A stretch of DNA of 60,193 nucleotides from Verrucomicrobiia bacterium (lineage in GTDB: Bacteria; Verrucomicrobiota; Verrucomicrobiia; Limisphaerales; CAIMTB01), in NCBI GenBank assembly GCA_019634625.1, contig JAHCBA010000039.1, positions 1-60,193 on the forward strand, in the 5' to 3' direction. Of this stretch, positions 59,937 to 60,193 are shown piece after piece. Numbering within the stretch: position 1 is the first letter of the stretch; the number at the start of each line of letters is the position of its first letter. Below the pieces are notes generated by a model, which saw only the letters and a list, made by a program, of their open reading frames with translations, made no database searches and was not told the origin of the DNA. Position numbers and translations under genes: made by a program.

Positions 59937-60193
59937 GTTGATGAGAGGCAGGGGCGTGGTGTTGGGGAGGGGCGGGTGAAAATGGACGGAATTATCGTGC
60001 ATATGCACGAAGTTTGAGTTGGTGGAGAGGAGGGGACGTGTGGGAGTTGGAGTTGGGGTTGATGAGAGGCAGGGGCGGGGTGTGGGGAGGGGCGGGTGAA
60101 AATGGACGGAATGATCGTGCATATGCACGAAGTTTGCGTTGGTGGGGAGGAGGGGACGTGTGGGAATTGGGGTTGATGAGAGGCAGGGGCGTG
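59937..60193. repeat. About 120-bp tandem repeat with 16-bp palindrome, cut by window end
   Basis: ATGAGAGGCAGGGGCG occurs at 59941, 60062 and 60176. Two full units each hold the perfect palindrome TCGTGCATATGCACGA, at 59995-60010 and 60115-60130. The flanking GGGGAGGGGCGGGTGAAAAT and GAGGGGACGTGTGGGA are repeated too. No gene was seen in this 314-bp end segment. Confidence 0.8.

Overview
The window is a GC-rich, gene-dense bacterial chromosome segment. The lineage is inferred, not proven: a planctomycete-verrucomicrobial type microcompartment operon, Tat-exported MocA-family oxidoreductases, HEAT-repeat and ASPIC/UnbV secreted proteins, CHRD-domain proteins and a RAYT transposase together point to the Verrucomicrobiota (Limisphaerales/Pedosphaera-like), with Planctomycetota as the main alternative. 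There are two tRNA genes, Gly(TCC) and Glu(CTC), and an SRP RNA gene beside dnaX. No rRNA operon, CRISPR array, prophage or complete insertion sequence was seen.

Layout. 0-10 kb: tRNA-Gly, a secreted protein, a minus-strand operon of TonB-dependent receptor, YfiR and hybrid histidine kinase, then NUDIX, rsmA, a class III aminotransferase and queE. 10-18 kb: a giant LamG protein, a RAYT transposase, and an acyl carrier protein / ketoacyl synthase / YifB operon. 18-23 kb: a translationally coupled ECF sigma factor, anti-sigma factor and flavin halogenase, followed by a UnbV lipoprotein. 23-33 kb: CHRD and fasciclin proteins, lnt, tRNA-Glu, a HEAT-repeat protein, a MocA oxidoreductase and a discoidin-like protein. 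33-40 kb: dnaX with SRP RNA, then the tetrapyrrole genes ccsA/hemX-like, hemA and hemC facing a fused cobA-hemD. 40-50 kb: rlmI, proA, a cytidylate-kinase-like gene, an aldo/keto reductase, an esterase-SMP-30 fusion and glnE.

50.4-59.5 kb is a complete bacterial microcompartment operon: a divergent DeoR regulator, a PduL phosphotransacylase, three BMC-H and three BMC-P shell genes, an acetate-kinase-like protein, a CoA-acylating aldehyde dehydrogenase, a class II sugar-phosphate aldolase and an unassigned beta/alpha-barrel protein. The expected chemistry is cleavage of a deoxysugar 1-phosphate (fuculose or rhamnulose type) to DHAP and lactaldehyde, then lactaldehyde to lactyl-CoA, lactyl-phosphate and lactate with ATP gain. 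Three enzymes end in similar amphipathic helices that probably target them to the shell. The isomerase, kinase and any lactate or propanediol dehydrogenase are not in the window.

The other recurring theme is repeat-rich intergenic DNA. AT-rich islands near 14.7, 23.1, 33.0, 33.1 and 40.2 kb share a GTCAA-anchored core and, in several, a 35-40 bp period. A separate dispersed repeat occurs near 7.0, 35.4 and 45.0 kb, a block of strong hairpins lies at 45.1-45.4 kb, and the window ends inside a roughly 120-bp tandem repeat carrying a 16-bp palindrome.
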